A stretch of 64,000 bases of DNA from Ceratodon purpureus (lineage: Eukaryota > Streptophyta > Bryopsida > Pseudoditrichales > Ditrichaceae), in the NCBI GenBank assembly GCA_014871385.1, contig CM026423.1:14776352-14840351 (forward strand), read 5' to 3'. A model generated the notes under the pieces. It made no database searches and was not told the DNA's origin. It saw nothing but the letters and a program-made list of their open reading frames with translations. A program made the translations under genes and the position numbers. Shown in pieces: positions 11,372-22,988 of this stretch; position 1 is the first letter of the stretch; each line of letters starts with the position of its first letter.

Positions 11372-14300
11372 GGGGTGGCATGCAAAGCAAGTTTTGGCGA
11401 GCACTTACTAATAATGACGGAAGGGCTTCTCTGTAACTCGAATTCTATTTTTGGGGCCCATGTCCGAAGTCGGTGGCGAACGCACCCGACCACAGGCAGA
11501 TTACCTTACCACCTCGTCCAGCTCATTCCTAGCGACGTGGTCAAACCAAGCAGCCGCCATCACTCGACAAAACTCCTGCGGACTCACTTCAGCGCAATCT
11601 GCCGTGCTCACTGGGATTGTGGAAGAAGGTCGACCAGGACCAGCTCCAGATCGGCTGCTCCTCTTCGTCTTCTCAACGCGCTAGCTTGAAGCTGGGCTTG
11701 AAGCTGCTGCACGTGACCTGAATATATGAGGCGCTGTTACGCTGTAGCGTGTTACGTAGGCAAGTTCGATCTTCACCAAGGCAGGTGATCAATCTAGAGC
11801 AGCTTCTTGATCAACCCCGACAGACACTGGTTGCATCAGCCGCCTCCAACAAGCTCCTCCAGTTGAAGCGCCCCTCGACGAACGAAGTTACCCCATCTAG
11901 TCCGCCGGCCGGTCAAGTAGGTCTTAGAATCTCGTACGGATGGAATTATTGGAGGTTTCTACACCATCTTCAGAAATCGATTAAACCGTCGGTCGATCGC
12001 CAATCGATCCCCCTCAGACAATAAAGAGACGACAGTCCAACCATCAGCTGCTGGCTATTCGGATGCCTTTAACATCCGGCCCAGGCTAGGGCGCCTTGAA
12101 TACTCTTCAGGAGCCTGAGTCACGGCGTCCACGCGCGGCAGTGGATGTTTGCAAATTTCCCGGGCCACCCAGGCGTTTCAGATACCAGACAAGAGTAGGA
12201 CGATGGCAGCCATGAAGGTCCAGAGGAGCTAGGAAGCACAAGGCAGGGCACAAGGTACAATCCTAGAGAATGATGGGCGAGACCAAAACGTGCAAGGAAG
12301 GTGGGTGGGAGCTAGCAGCTAACGAAACCAGGCGTGTGAGAACAGTGATCAGATGCGCCAGGAAGACGTTGGCGTTCAGGCTTTGGTTTGGCGATTGAGT
12401 ACTATTCGGTGGCGCCCTTCTTGTCGTCCCCACCACCGGGCCTGCCCTCGTCGCCTTTTAACCCACTTTTAACATGTCCACGGTCCTGACAACCGTTTGA
12501 CTTGCACTTGCCTGCAAATTGGAGGGCCCCTCCTCGGTTACTCATTTCTCAATCCATCCCTCCAAACTACCAAAGAATACTGGCTGATTTGGACTCTCAG
12601 TAAAAGACGTATGATATCTTCACACATCTCAACTACACGGTGAGATACCAGAACAGCACAATGGCATTCCATTAAATCCATGAAAGAATACCTCTCTAAA
12701 GAATCAGAAACTAAGATGAATCGTAATTAATTAAGACTGGAGATTAAGAGTACCTCTTGCTTAAGCTACGTGGGCTAAGTTAATCTGAATTTGAGGAGCC
12801 TCTGATTCAGGTGGCAGCAATTAAATGACAATGAAGGGGATGATGGACGCAATTGTATGAGACGTGGGCTGGACATGACTACGCTAATTAATCTAGCTAT
12901 GTGTTGTAATACGTGTGTTTGTGTGACCATGTGTGAACATACTCCGAACAGGAGTGGGCTCAAGGTGCATCGTTACCGATCAGGATTAGGTGAATCTCTC
13001 GACCAGAGATCAAGTGTTTATTATAGCACCTGGTTGTCTTGTAACAGTGCTAACATTAGAGAGTTCATCCCTGTCTCCGATGCTGGAGTGTCTGTCTGCT
13101 CAGCATCATCTCCTCCTTTCACCAATCAGCCTTGGCCCTTCCTCTTACGAATTGGTGCACGGCTCGATGGGATCTAGATTTTCGGAAATGTCACCATTTT
13201 TGCAGTGCTTTACATACGTTTTTAATTATAAATTTAAATTCTAAATAAAAATTGGTGCATAACTTTCGTCCTCTGTTTAATCAACTAAAATTGGATGTAA
13301 AGTATGTGAACTTTACTAATTCACTGAATGACTTGAAAGTGTCACCTACCAATTTAAGGATTTGAATGAATAAATTGTTTGACCTTATGGATTGAGGTTT
13401 GAAAAAGATCCAATGCTTCAAATCATATAAATATTGAAGATGGAACTGTTAATTAGATTTTAACCCCTAAATGCCCACCATAAATTCACATTGAAAACTG
13501 CCTTTCAACACTCTTTTGTGAAACAAGTTAGTTTTTCCAATTTTGTGACATTTTTTTGCAATTTCAACCGTAGGATCTTATAGCTAACTTATTGAGACAT
13601 TATTTTCCAAAATTTTAGAGAAAAATGCAACACCAATTGCAAGATCCTAATGTTCAAAGTTGAAAAACAAGTTTTTTTCAATCCTTCAAAAAGCTGAAAT
13701 CTCACTTTCAATGAATTTTCAAAAAATATGCTTTACAAATTTGAAATGGGCAACTCCATATTCTAATATAAAAATGACTTGAGAATCTACACAAAAAATA
13801 TCAAATGAAAAAACCTAGATTTTCATCTTCAAAAGATATGTAAATCAAAATACAATGTAGAATACAAGGAAAAACTAAATTGCTAATTACATCCACATAA
13901 AAGTGGATAACATTACTTTCAACAGTAAAAATGATGTGATACATCACAAAAACTTTTCCAATTTTTATTTTTGAAAAATTGTCAAAATTGTATTCAAAAT
14001 GAGCTCTTAAAGTTTTTTTTCATGAAGATTTGACCAAACTGCCCGCATAACATGAATTGTCATATCTTTTACCTCACTTGTTGGAATGGACTGAATCAAA
14101 GCATTCTATTCAAATATGAATCTCTACAAAATGATGATATTTTTATTTATTTTTATAAACATATTAAAAAAAATTTGTGGCTACCCGCGTTGAGATTTTT
14201 TACCTTCAACCATTCATAATTTTTTCATTACATAACCAAATCTTATGAAACAAAGCTTGGCATGTACGCAATGACCTAGAGAATCCACATGCAAAATCAC

Positions 14301-14741
14301 AAAACTTGAAAGTTATTTTTACCAGTGTAGGACCCTGCCCAAAATAGCGGGCGACTACAATTTGATTGCCTGGGAGTTTAGGGGTTAATCATTATTTTTG
14401 TAGTTTAGATCTCTTTTATCAAAAAACTTAGGCTCCAACACAAAGTTATAAGTTCTAAGTAACTTGTTCCTAGATAAAATTTATGAATGAGATACCATCT
14501 TTGAAACAACTTTTATACGTAAGTGGTACAAATTCTAACCGTGATAATGTCACAATTGTTAATAGACCACCTTGATATTGTCACCTAAAAGTTTGAAACG
14601 ATTTTCTTAGTGTAAAACTCCCTCGTTATTATCCATATCATGTTTGATAATGTCACTATTTTTTTCCAGAATCCGCAATGTAAATGTGATAATATTAAGT
14701 ATGCATGGATTGTATGTGATGGTTGGATGGACAGATTGTAT
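11372..14741. other. Intergenic region, GC-balanced then AT-rich
   Basis: The first kilobase (to about 12.5 kb) is GC-balanced with overlapping short frames on both strands and could hold distal promoter sequence of the GARP gene. From about 13.2 kb the DNA becomes AT-rich and featureless. No gene, RNA or complete transposon was recognised up to the inverted-repeat element at 14742. Confidence 0.4.
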
Positions 14742-15142
14742 CATTAGGAGAAAAATCGGGTCACAAAAAGCCCGTGTAAGCGGCACGTGAGAGAAAAAAA
14801 CAGGCGCTGCCCGCGTACTTTTTGACATGGCACCGGCTGTGCTACCGTGGTGCCAGCAACCGCCACGGGGGCTCGAACCAATGACCTCCGAGCGAGGCGT
14901 GTGGAGGGCACAAGCTACAGTGTCGGGCTGACACAACCTGCCCACTTGGGACCAAAGCCCGAGCCAAGGCATTCATGTCTCAACTAATATTCCGAGGACC
15001 TTCGTTGTGAGTGCGCCACGCAGTTTTGTGCGGACACCAACTCTGGCATCCGCTGCCAGCGGCAGAGGTGCCCAAAGTAGGGAGTTCACCTAGAAAGGGC
15101 AGGCTTACACGGCCTTTTTATGACCCCAAATTTCTCCTAATG
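14742..15142. mobile_element. 401-bp MITE-like element with ~39-bp terminal inverted repeats and a tRNA-like B box
   Basis: The left end (CATTAGGAGAAAAATC, then GTCACAAAAAG and CCGTGTAAGC) is matched in reverse complement at the right end (15103-15142) with only a few mismatches over about 40 bp. The interior is GC-rich against AT-rich flanks and has no ORF of note. On the minus strand 14870-14880 reads GGTTCGAGCCC, an exact match to the RNA polymerase III B-box core. It is preceded by CTCGCTCGGAGGTCATT, which resembles a tRNA anticodon arm and variable region. No clear target duplication was found at the ends. The DNA-transposon family is not assigned. Confidence 0.65.
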
Positions 15143-15218
15143 GTGATGATTAGATGGACAAATTGTATGTGATGTTTGAATGGACAGATTGTATGGATGA
15201 ACATATTGTATGTATTTG

Positions 15219-15365
15219 ACTACACTCTAACCTTGATAATATCACATTATGCACAAATCTTCAAAATGTGACATTATCAAATATGTCACACCTTTATAGT
15301 GGACGGTTTATATCACACTTTATGGTGAAATGGATGGTGTGATATTATCAAGGTTAGAGTGTAGT
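15219..15365. mobile_element. 147-bp MITE with perfect 28-bp terminal inverted repeats
   Basis: The arm ACTACACTCTAACCTTGATA... (15219-15246) is repeated exactly in reverse complement at 15338-15365. The interior is AT-rich and itself partly self-complementary (TATCACACTTTATGGTGA). There is no coding content. A related, diverged end (CTAACCGTGATAATGTCACA) occurs near 14537, so the family has other members in this interval. An RNA from this locus would fold into a long hairpin. Confidence 0.75.
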
Positions 15366-18300
15366 TCAATGTTTTGGTATTCTTCCAAAAGAAAGAATCA
15401 AGCTTATAATAGAAAAATAAGTTTTAAAAATATATATTTTAAAATGCAAAAAAGTCATAAAAATTGGCCTAATTTTAGATTCAAACAAATTATGAAACCA
15501 AAGTTTTGATTGGGGTTCAAGAATAGAAATTCTATGAGGCTTTGATTTCTAAAGGTTTAGAGTCTAAGAAACACATTATCTACTTTTGTAATATAAGATT
15601 CTATATAGATCTTTCATCTATAAAATAACATATAAGCTTCAATCCAACATGGCTTTGGTGTAAATTCAAAAGTTGTATACTAGGTTGTTTATCAACGTAT
15701 TATCTTCATAAATTTGTGTTCATATCAAAAAAACAATTGGTGTAGTGTGGCCCTTAATTCAAGATTCTATGATTGAAGATGAAATGTTTTTATAAATTTA
15801 TTTGTTTATCTTTTATACTAAAATTATAGTATTGGAGTTTTTTTTATATAACATGGTGAAGAAACTTCAGGGTTTTCTAAAAATCCTTTGATAAATGAGA
15901 CTTAAATTTCCAGAAAGTATTCTTAATAAAATTGGTGAAAAATTGTTTTCATCATGAGGTAACAAGTACAACTTTACAACAATGCTCTGATTAAAAAAAA
16001 TCCTTGGCCATGTTGTACATCCCTTTTGCATTGAGTGAAGGAAATAGCAGAATTTTGTCAAAGTGACCAACATATGGAATATGTTATTCCTTGGAAGTAC
16101 TGAACTGATAAATAAAATCATATTGAATTCCTTAAAAACAAAGTGAACTTACCTGTCTTATAAAATTAGAACAAGAGTTCGGAGCTAGGATTTCTTTTGC
16201 ATAGTTACAAGAATATTCAGCTGATCATTATTATCTCAAATTTAGCCAGATTAGCACAATCGATTATTGCAAACATGCACCTTGCTAGCAACGATGCCAT
16301 GGAGTCTGGGTACGGTAGCAGGAAGTGACTTCCGAGTGAGATTGATACAGTTACATTATTGTATTGCAATGTGCAAATTGCAACTGAACGATCAAATTGA
16401 AAAGTTGGATTTTTGCCAACTGGGGGATATGTACTGTATTATGCCTAAATTATGTATCCAATAAGTTAGAGCCCACTGATTGCCATACATGCTGCCAAGA
16501 CAATATGAGACGCATCACTGTTCCGGGAGCCTTATACCATAATATTGACCGCCCACACACAGTTTATTGGTAAGCATCAACACTGGTAAGTTGTAACTTA
16601 AAGTGAAACCAGGTTAATAGCCTCGACTGTCTGCTAAATTCTTCACAGGTTCTAGGTGTAGGACTCTGGGTCATTCTACAAAGAATACGAGTGTCCAGGA
16701 AGTTTTCTGAGAAAATTGGTAATTATCTTGTATTTTCTGTAAAAAATGGTCTCAACTACCAATCCATCCAGTTACGGTTTGAATATTGTGTAGGTTTCAT
16801 CTAAGCATCACATATTTCCTTTGGGTTTTTTTGCTGAAAGCTTTTAATACCAACCAATTTTTTGTAAAATCAATCGGCCAATTATTTGTAACTGGCTGCC
16901 GATTCTCCCCGTACTGAAGAATACAATGTATACTTTAAAAAATAAAAAATAAAATTCTTGGTTCTTCTTGATTAAACATGTAAACAACCAAAGGAAATCC
17001 AGTCATAAAACCATTCATTTTTCAGTTTAGAAGAATACTTGTTCAAATTGACACAAACATGAAAGCAACGAAACCAAAATGGACATCAAGTTAAAACGAG
17101 GTACAACTTTAGAGGAACCAAATTATTTACTTGAGACAGGCTTATTTGAAAAGTTTCTTTGTGTTTTACAAGGTCCATTCAGTCTTTTTCCAGTCTTCGA
17201 TTAACAAGAACAAGCCTTCATTTGGGCAAGGAATTGTTGATCAAACAACGTCTCTACAAGCTGAGAGGTTAAGTGAATTAGTAATAATTAGGAGTAATCT
17301 TGTAAGAAATGTCACAACTGACTTTTTTTTTCAAAAAAATCAGGTCAAATACTTTTGTTTCAATAGAATAACTCTGCTATTACAATTATATGGTGACAAT
17401 CAAACGTCATAGAAAATGAGGGACAAAGGGAATATCGAAGAATATTCGACGATGTAGATTCAAGGAATTCATCCTGCTACACGTTAAAACGAAAAATTTA
17501 AATTGGCAACTCACTACCTTATCTTGGCCATGCAACACATGACTTTGTCGACACTTGAGAGTCTTGAATCCATCCAAGTTCATTTTCTTATTCTGCATTC
17601 CACATTCGAATTGTTCATCTTCTGTCTCGACATTGGATTACAGATTCTCCCAACATTGTTCAGTTGGTATAATCCAAAGCGAACAAAAAACAAAAACAAC
17701 AATATTAAAATGTCCGAATACAACACAGTCCACAGTACAGTATTCAGCTCAGGGCCTTTAGCAAAATCCCAGAAAATAGAAACATTCATGATCCATGGTC
17801 TTATTTTTAGTTTCAGGTTGCTTTCTGGCCCACCCAATCCTCTCTCCCTCAATTTCATGGCACCATTCAATCCGTTGATTCTCCGTGAACTCATATAATT
17901 ACATGTTGTACCCCATGTACCATCCCAATTTCATCCCATTTTTCGCTGGTTGATCATTGCATATACTATTCCTCTTTTCCATATTCTACTTCTATGGTCG
18001 GTCGGAATAATAATACTATTCCCAATGCCTGCGCTAGTTGTTGAAATCTTCACTCACCACTCTCCATCCTCACCTGCAAAGCGTAGCCACTTCTCGCTGG
18101 CATTGCAGTTTGTGATGGTCTGCGAGGAAGAGCAGCTGGGGCTCATAACCAAGGGACGTTGTTTTCTCACCAGTGACCACCACAGCTGCTCATGCTCAGT
18201 GCTCAGTGTTTGGTGCTCAGTGCTCAGTGATGGCTGGGAGCTGGAGATCTAGACTAGTGACCTACTGTGGAGCAGCTGCAGAGCACAGCAGAGCAGAGAC

Positions 18301-20120
18301 GTCGTAGAGCTAGTTGTTGGTACAACGGGACTAGTAGGACACCAAGACAAGATCCTGCTCATAAATGAGCCGATGATGGCGATGGCGATCCGCACGGCGC
18401 ATGTTGCAGGTCGTGCAGACTGTGCAGTGCGCGAGAATCATCAGGGTATGATGACATTCTTCTTCCCACACACCATGCATAATGTTGTACTCTGTAGTAG
18501 TTCAAGCTGGTCTCTAGCTGTAGCAACTCATTTCCAGCTGCAAGCTCTGGCTTAATCTAGATCAGCTCGCTGCACATTCAATTTGGTATAATGCAGAAAT
18601 CACTGTTCATATGGTCTGACAGAGAGTTGATTCTTGCACGAGACCGTGGTAACCATACTACGGAATGGTATTGCTGTGATGTGCATTTGTGTGAAGAGAC
18701 GTTGTTTGAGTTGGTATCGTAACCAAGTTGATCTTTTCGGTCACGAAGTTAATGGAAACCCTAATTAGGATTATGGTTGTAACTTAGATTAGCACCTGGT
18801 TGAGTCCACATAGAACAAAGTAGAGATTATTCACGTACGTAATGGAAAATCTGTGGAAAGTGGTAATCGAACTTTGTACTAATCCTTGCGGTTGAGTAGG
18901 TAAGAGCATTTCCGTAATGAGAGAAAGGCAAAGTTTGTGCAGGGATTTGAAGTGTCGTGGACTCCATCGGAGTAAAGAAACTTCTGGAAAGACGAGTAGA
19001 AACTGGAAAGGCCGCCTGACGAACCCAATGACGTCCCAGGTCGGAAACGCCAACATGCTCCCTGGCTGACATGATTTCGTGGCATGTTTGTCAGCCGGAG
19101 AAGAGGAGCAACTTGGTGCTTTAGTGTCCCACATTTTGTCAACCACTCTGTCAGTGATGAGCAGGGGACCGGGACAATGCCCATTGCCAGGAATAGCATT
19201 GAAACACGATTCTTACAAATTCCAAAAAATATCCGTGAATCGCTGTTCATCACGAAGTCCGGCCAGGAGTGGCCAGTCGGCCCATCCCCACTGGGTATAT
19301 GGCCCTTGAAAACTCCAACCAGAGCATGTTCCACATTCTTCCTGCTCTACTCAAAATTTGTCCGTGCTTGCAACCCTAGAGAAACCCTTCCATTGAGTGG
19401 CTTGGAGGGAAATTGAAATTGAATAAGATCTTTCTTGAAATACTTAGTGCATACAGTTGTACACGTCTGTCCAGTCTACATTTTTCTCGGTAGAATACGC
19501 TTGATGAGACAAAAAGACTGAGTCTGCTCAACCTCGTCCTGACACATTGTGAAAGCAGGGGATAAGTTAAGTTAAATGGAATTTATGTATGAGACTCAGG
19601 AGGAGTGGCTCTTGAGGAACGACAGCATGCTCATCTCCTCCAGCAATGCAGCACTGTCGCATTTAGGGCAGTATTCATTGAATTATCATTTTGTCTACGT
19701 GCCTGAAACGTGCCATGTCTCAAGGTGAGGGATACTACTGGCTTAAATGTAATAATTAGGCGGTGTAATACCGACTTGATTCCAGTGCACGAGCTCCAGA
19801 TGCGATTATGATTATAATAATCAACTGTCAATACAACATGGCACAAGGTTTGCAGGCAAGGTTTAGGGCCCGGCAATTATAGAGGAGATCGAAGTGCCTT
19901 CGGAGACACAGAGGCATGATTCGATGAGCTCAGCTGCCGCAGTGATAGTTTTTTTCAAATTATTTCTTCCTGATGGCGCTGTGATTTGGAGCGAAAATTC
20001 TCTCTGCATTCTGCAAAGATTGGTGACCAGGTGAATTCCGGCGAAGCAGTTGATATTCTGTAAGTACTTCCGGTTAAACCTATGTTTGGCAGTCATTACC
20101 AATGTTTTCTTTTATGGACG
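15366..20120. other. Gene-poor AT-rich region
   Basis: No gene is convincingly supported. Short frames at 15867-16121 and 17130-17900 lack family resemblance. A short tandem array of GCTCAGT-type units lies near 18188-18230. Between about 18780 and 19380 overlapping frames on both strands look somewhat coding-like (up to 151 codons on the minus strand) but match nothing I recognise and may be a decayed gene fragment. Confidence 0.35.
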
Positions 20121-20927
20121 TTACACTTTTGGGCAGACATCTTTTATCTCCAAATATAGTTGGTCCAGGATTGCTTCCTTACAGAACTCCAGGAGATAGA
20201 ATTTCTGTCTCTGTTGTTCAGCTGATAAATTGGGTTTAGCGTGCACATCTCTACCAGTTTGTGTGCGTAGCTTGCAGTTGACTTCCTTAGGGGCCCAGCA
20301 AGCAAAGGATCCGTCGTACATGAACATGATTTCAAGAGCTTCAATGACATCACATCTCTGTACTGGTCGATATCCCCACGACGATGACATCGTATGTTTT
20401 GAAGGATGTTTTTTTAAACAGTAGTCGACGGGATAGTCCCTATAATGAGCAATGAGTGAAGTTCTCATTCTCTGTGGACCCTGCAAGTTGCAGCCTCGCA
20501 TGAGGAGATATCTGACGTACCTTGGGATTAATAAGGTCAAATCGGCCTCTTTCCTCAGGTGTCCTGCAAACTCTGCGAAAGAGGAGCAGAAAGATACATT
20601 GGGATTGCCGGTCAATTCGCCTTTTGCATCTTTCAAAGTACAGAGAAGATCTTCATGTAAACCATCGAATACCTGTACCAATTCTGTATGTTGTACCGAG
20701 ATTTGGGATACGGTACAGGCGAGACCATCGCTTGATTTGGAATTTGTGGAGCTTTTGGAAGACAATGGCGCCGTCCTTGAATCTCCAGCAAATTTCTTCC
20801 CAGTTATTTGCTGATTATATGACGTCAATTCACATTTTTCTGTCAGATATTTGATTAGATTATAATCTGATCCTGGCTTTGTCCACTCACATCTGCTGGC
20901 GAACAGGTACAGTACAGAGTTTAACAT
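20121..20927 (-). CDS. Unrecognised protein, 268 residues, single open frame
   Basis: An uninterrupted frame from an ATG at 20925-20927 to a stop at 20121. It is far longer than chance in this AT-rich DNA and has balanced amino-acid composition. Residues include a Ser-rich segment near 55-70, then a mixed helical region with LLIPRYVRYLLMRGC and a C-terminal charged tail. I see no signal peptide, membrane span or known motif. It lies downstream, on the same strand, of coding-like segments at 21.3-24.9 kb and may be the 3' exon of that locus rather than a separate gene. No function is proposed. Confidence 0.4.
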   Translation of the reverse strand: MLNSVLYLFASRCEWTKPGSDYNLIKYLTEKCELTSYNQQITGKKFAGDSRTAPLSSKSSTNSKSSDGLACTVSQISVQHTELVQVFDGLHEDLLCTLKDAKGELTGNPNVSFCSSFAEFAGHLRKEADLTLLIPRYVRYLLMRGCNLQGPQRMRTSLIAHYRDYPVDYCLKKHPSKHTMSSSWGYRPVQRCDVIEALEIMFMYDGSFACWAPKEVNCKLRTQTGRDVHAKPNLSAEQQRQKFYLLEFCKEAILDQLYLEIKDVCPKV

Positions 20928-21286
20928 AAAACTGTGAAGATCGCATTGCTTAATCCTGGTCGTTATCTATCCATAACGACAGCGTATTGTTGCAGTTTGG
21001 CAGCTGTGGATCATTCCCGCTGCGTGTTATTAATCAACGTCAATCATGACTGCTTGTTTTCTACTACATTAAATGCAGGACAGTGAAATAAAATCAGCAA
21101 ATATCAACAACTACGACGATTCGGATTGGGTCGGTTGTTTGCTTTCTGCACTAGGTAAAATACTTGCTCTATCACTATTGCTATGGCTATGGCTGATCAA
21201 GAAGTGCATCCTTATGATCCTGTCTTGCGCAGCCAGCTAGTTAGCAAGAGTGATAAATTTTCAATATCCGAGGTATGTCCAACTTG

Positions 21287-21780
21287 CTAATTTTTATTTC
21301 CAATTACTCCCTCTTCTTCAAATTCTGTCTTGAATCTCATTTCGAGCAAGAAAACGATGCGACTCATCCTTGGCCTTCGTTTAAGCACGGGAATTAATCC
21401 AGATAAGTTGATGTTAACAGGATGCGGTAGAATTTTGCTCAGATGATTAAAAACTGTTCCGAGATACTGCAGCAACTGTGAGCTCGGCTGTCGTTGAGTT
21501 GCAGATATCACAACTTCAGCTGTAGCTTTCAATGCCCTTTCTATGTCATATTAAAAACTGATGAAGGCTGCCCGTGCTCTGTCATAACCAGCAACAATTG
21601 GATATACACGGATCACTTGATTTCTCTTCATTGTACTTTTTCAAATGGCTGGAGACTACCGAAGGACACTCATACTGTGCAATCAGCTCAACTCTTGAGT
21701 ATTCAATACGAAATGATTTGCAATCTGCTCTTGCCAAAGCTCAGTAGCTGCTGCAAGTAATTCTTCCACCGCTCGAAATT
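21287..21780 (-). pseudogene. Coding-like segment with interrupted frames
   Basis: The minus strand reads several protein-like stretches in different frames. One is an AVEELLAAATELWQEQI-type helical segment (about 21680-21760), another a YDRARAAFIS stretch, and then an open run of about 80 residues ending at 21287. Stops separate them and I could not find splice borders that join them. This suggests a decayed exon block, or an intron-rich gene I failed to resolve. It belongs with the neighbouring minus-strand segments. Confidence 0.3.
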
Positions 21781-22988
21781 TCTTATCTCCTCTCTACATG
21801 CTTTGAATCAGCTTGGGAGAGGGTCGGAGTACGATCTCCTCATGCCAAGGCACCCAATGGATCAAAAGTCAATCTGCTAGTTCTAGTCCATCTTTCAATT
21901 GGCGATTTAATAATCAGTTAAATGAGAAGTCAATCGAGTATGACCTCTTGCTTGCGCAATCTGTATGTGATCAAATCTGCAATAATATGCATTGAAACTC
22001 AGGATCGATTATTAGCTTCTGATAGGATCAATGTTGGACAAGTATGAAGACGAAATTTTGGATTCATCACCTCGCTGCAAGTCATGTTCAATCGTGGTTA
22101 TAAGAACGAAGTCATTAATGATCGGAGTAGTCGGAAGATAAAATCTCAAATTAAAGATAAGACGGTCATGTTAAAGTAGCAGCTAACTTACCTACACCTA
22201 AAAGAATGTTCAAACTTATATTAGCCATAAAAAACGTCCTTCAGAATTCTCCGTTGACGTCAATAGAGTGCCTCCTGCAACCGGCCACAATCTCAAGTAT
22301 TTCCACTCAACCACTTTGTTGACAAGCTCCGGTTGGCTTCGGAACCAGATTCCGCAAAATGGATCCAGACATCTTCTCTTCAAGCGCACTCAGAAAATTT
22401 CCAAACATCAAATTCACTTCCTGAGCACAGCCATGAAGTCGACACCAATAGCTTTGATTCATCCGTAGGACTACACAAGGTGACGTTACTGCACTACACA
22501 ATCAGTCTTCAGAAAGAGTTTCTCAAGCCTTCTCAACGTCGTGACGAATGATTAGAGGGACCTAAAGAAGTGATGATCTCCTTCCTTTGAAATTGCCTGG
22601 GCATCACTGCACAGCAGGATCAAATTCTTGTCCCTCAGATTATCCACCAATTGATCCATCTCGAATGAATGGCTTAAGCTGCAGGGTAGAGTCGTCGCGC
22701 ACCGGGGTCCGCTTCAATATTGAGATCCATGTCCCACCGCAGCTCCATCATGACGTTATGCATAGTAGCATAGCATGCAGCGAGTGACCCCACCTCATGC
22801 TCATACGGACGAACCAATCAACGGATTCACCACGACGATTTCAAAGGTCTTTTCCTTGGTCTTCTTGTAGGCCGAAACAAAGATCACCAATCCGCTATCG
22901 GCCGTGCTCATGGTTACATATTATTATATTAAGGTTCTCCCACAAGAATATAGGGATCCCAGGGGCCCACATGCAGCGAATTAGCACA

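Noticed and set aside
14860..14960. A functional tRNA gene around the B box
   Set aside because: The B-box core is exact, but I could not form a complete cloverleaf: T stem and acceptor stem do not pair. It is treated as a tRNA-like remnant.
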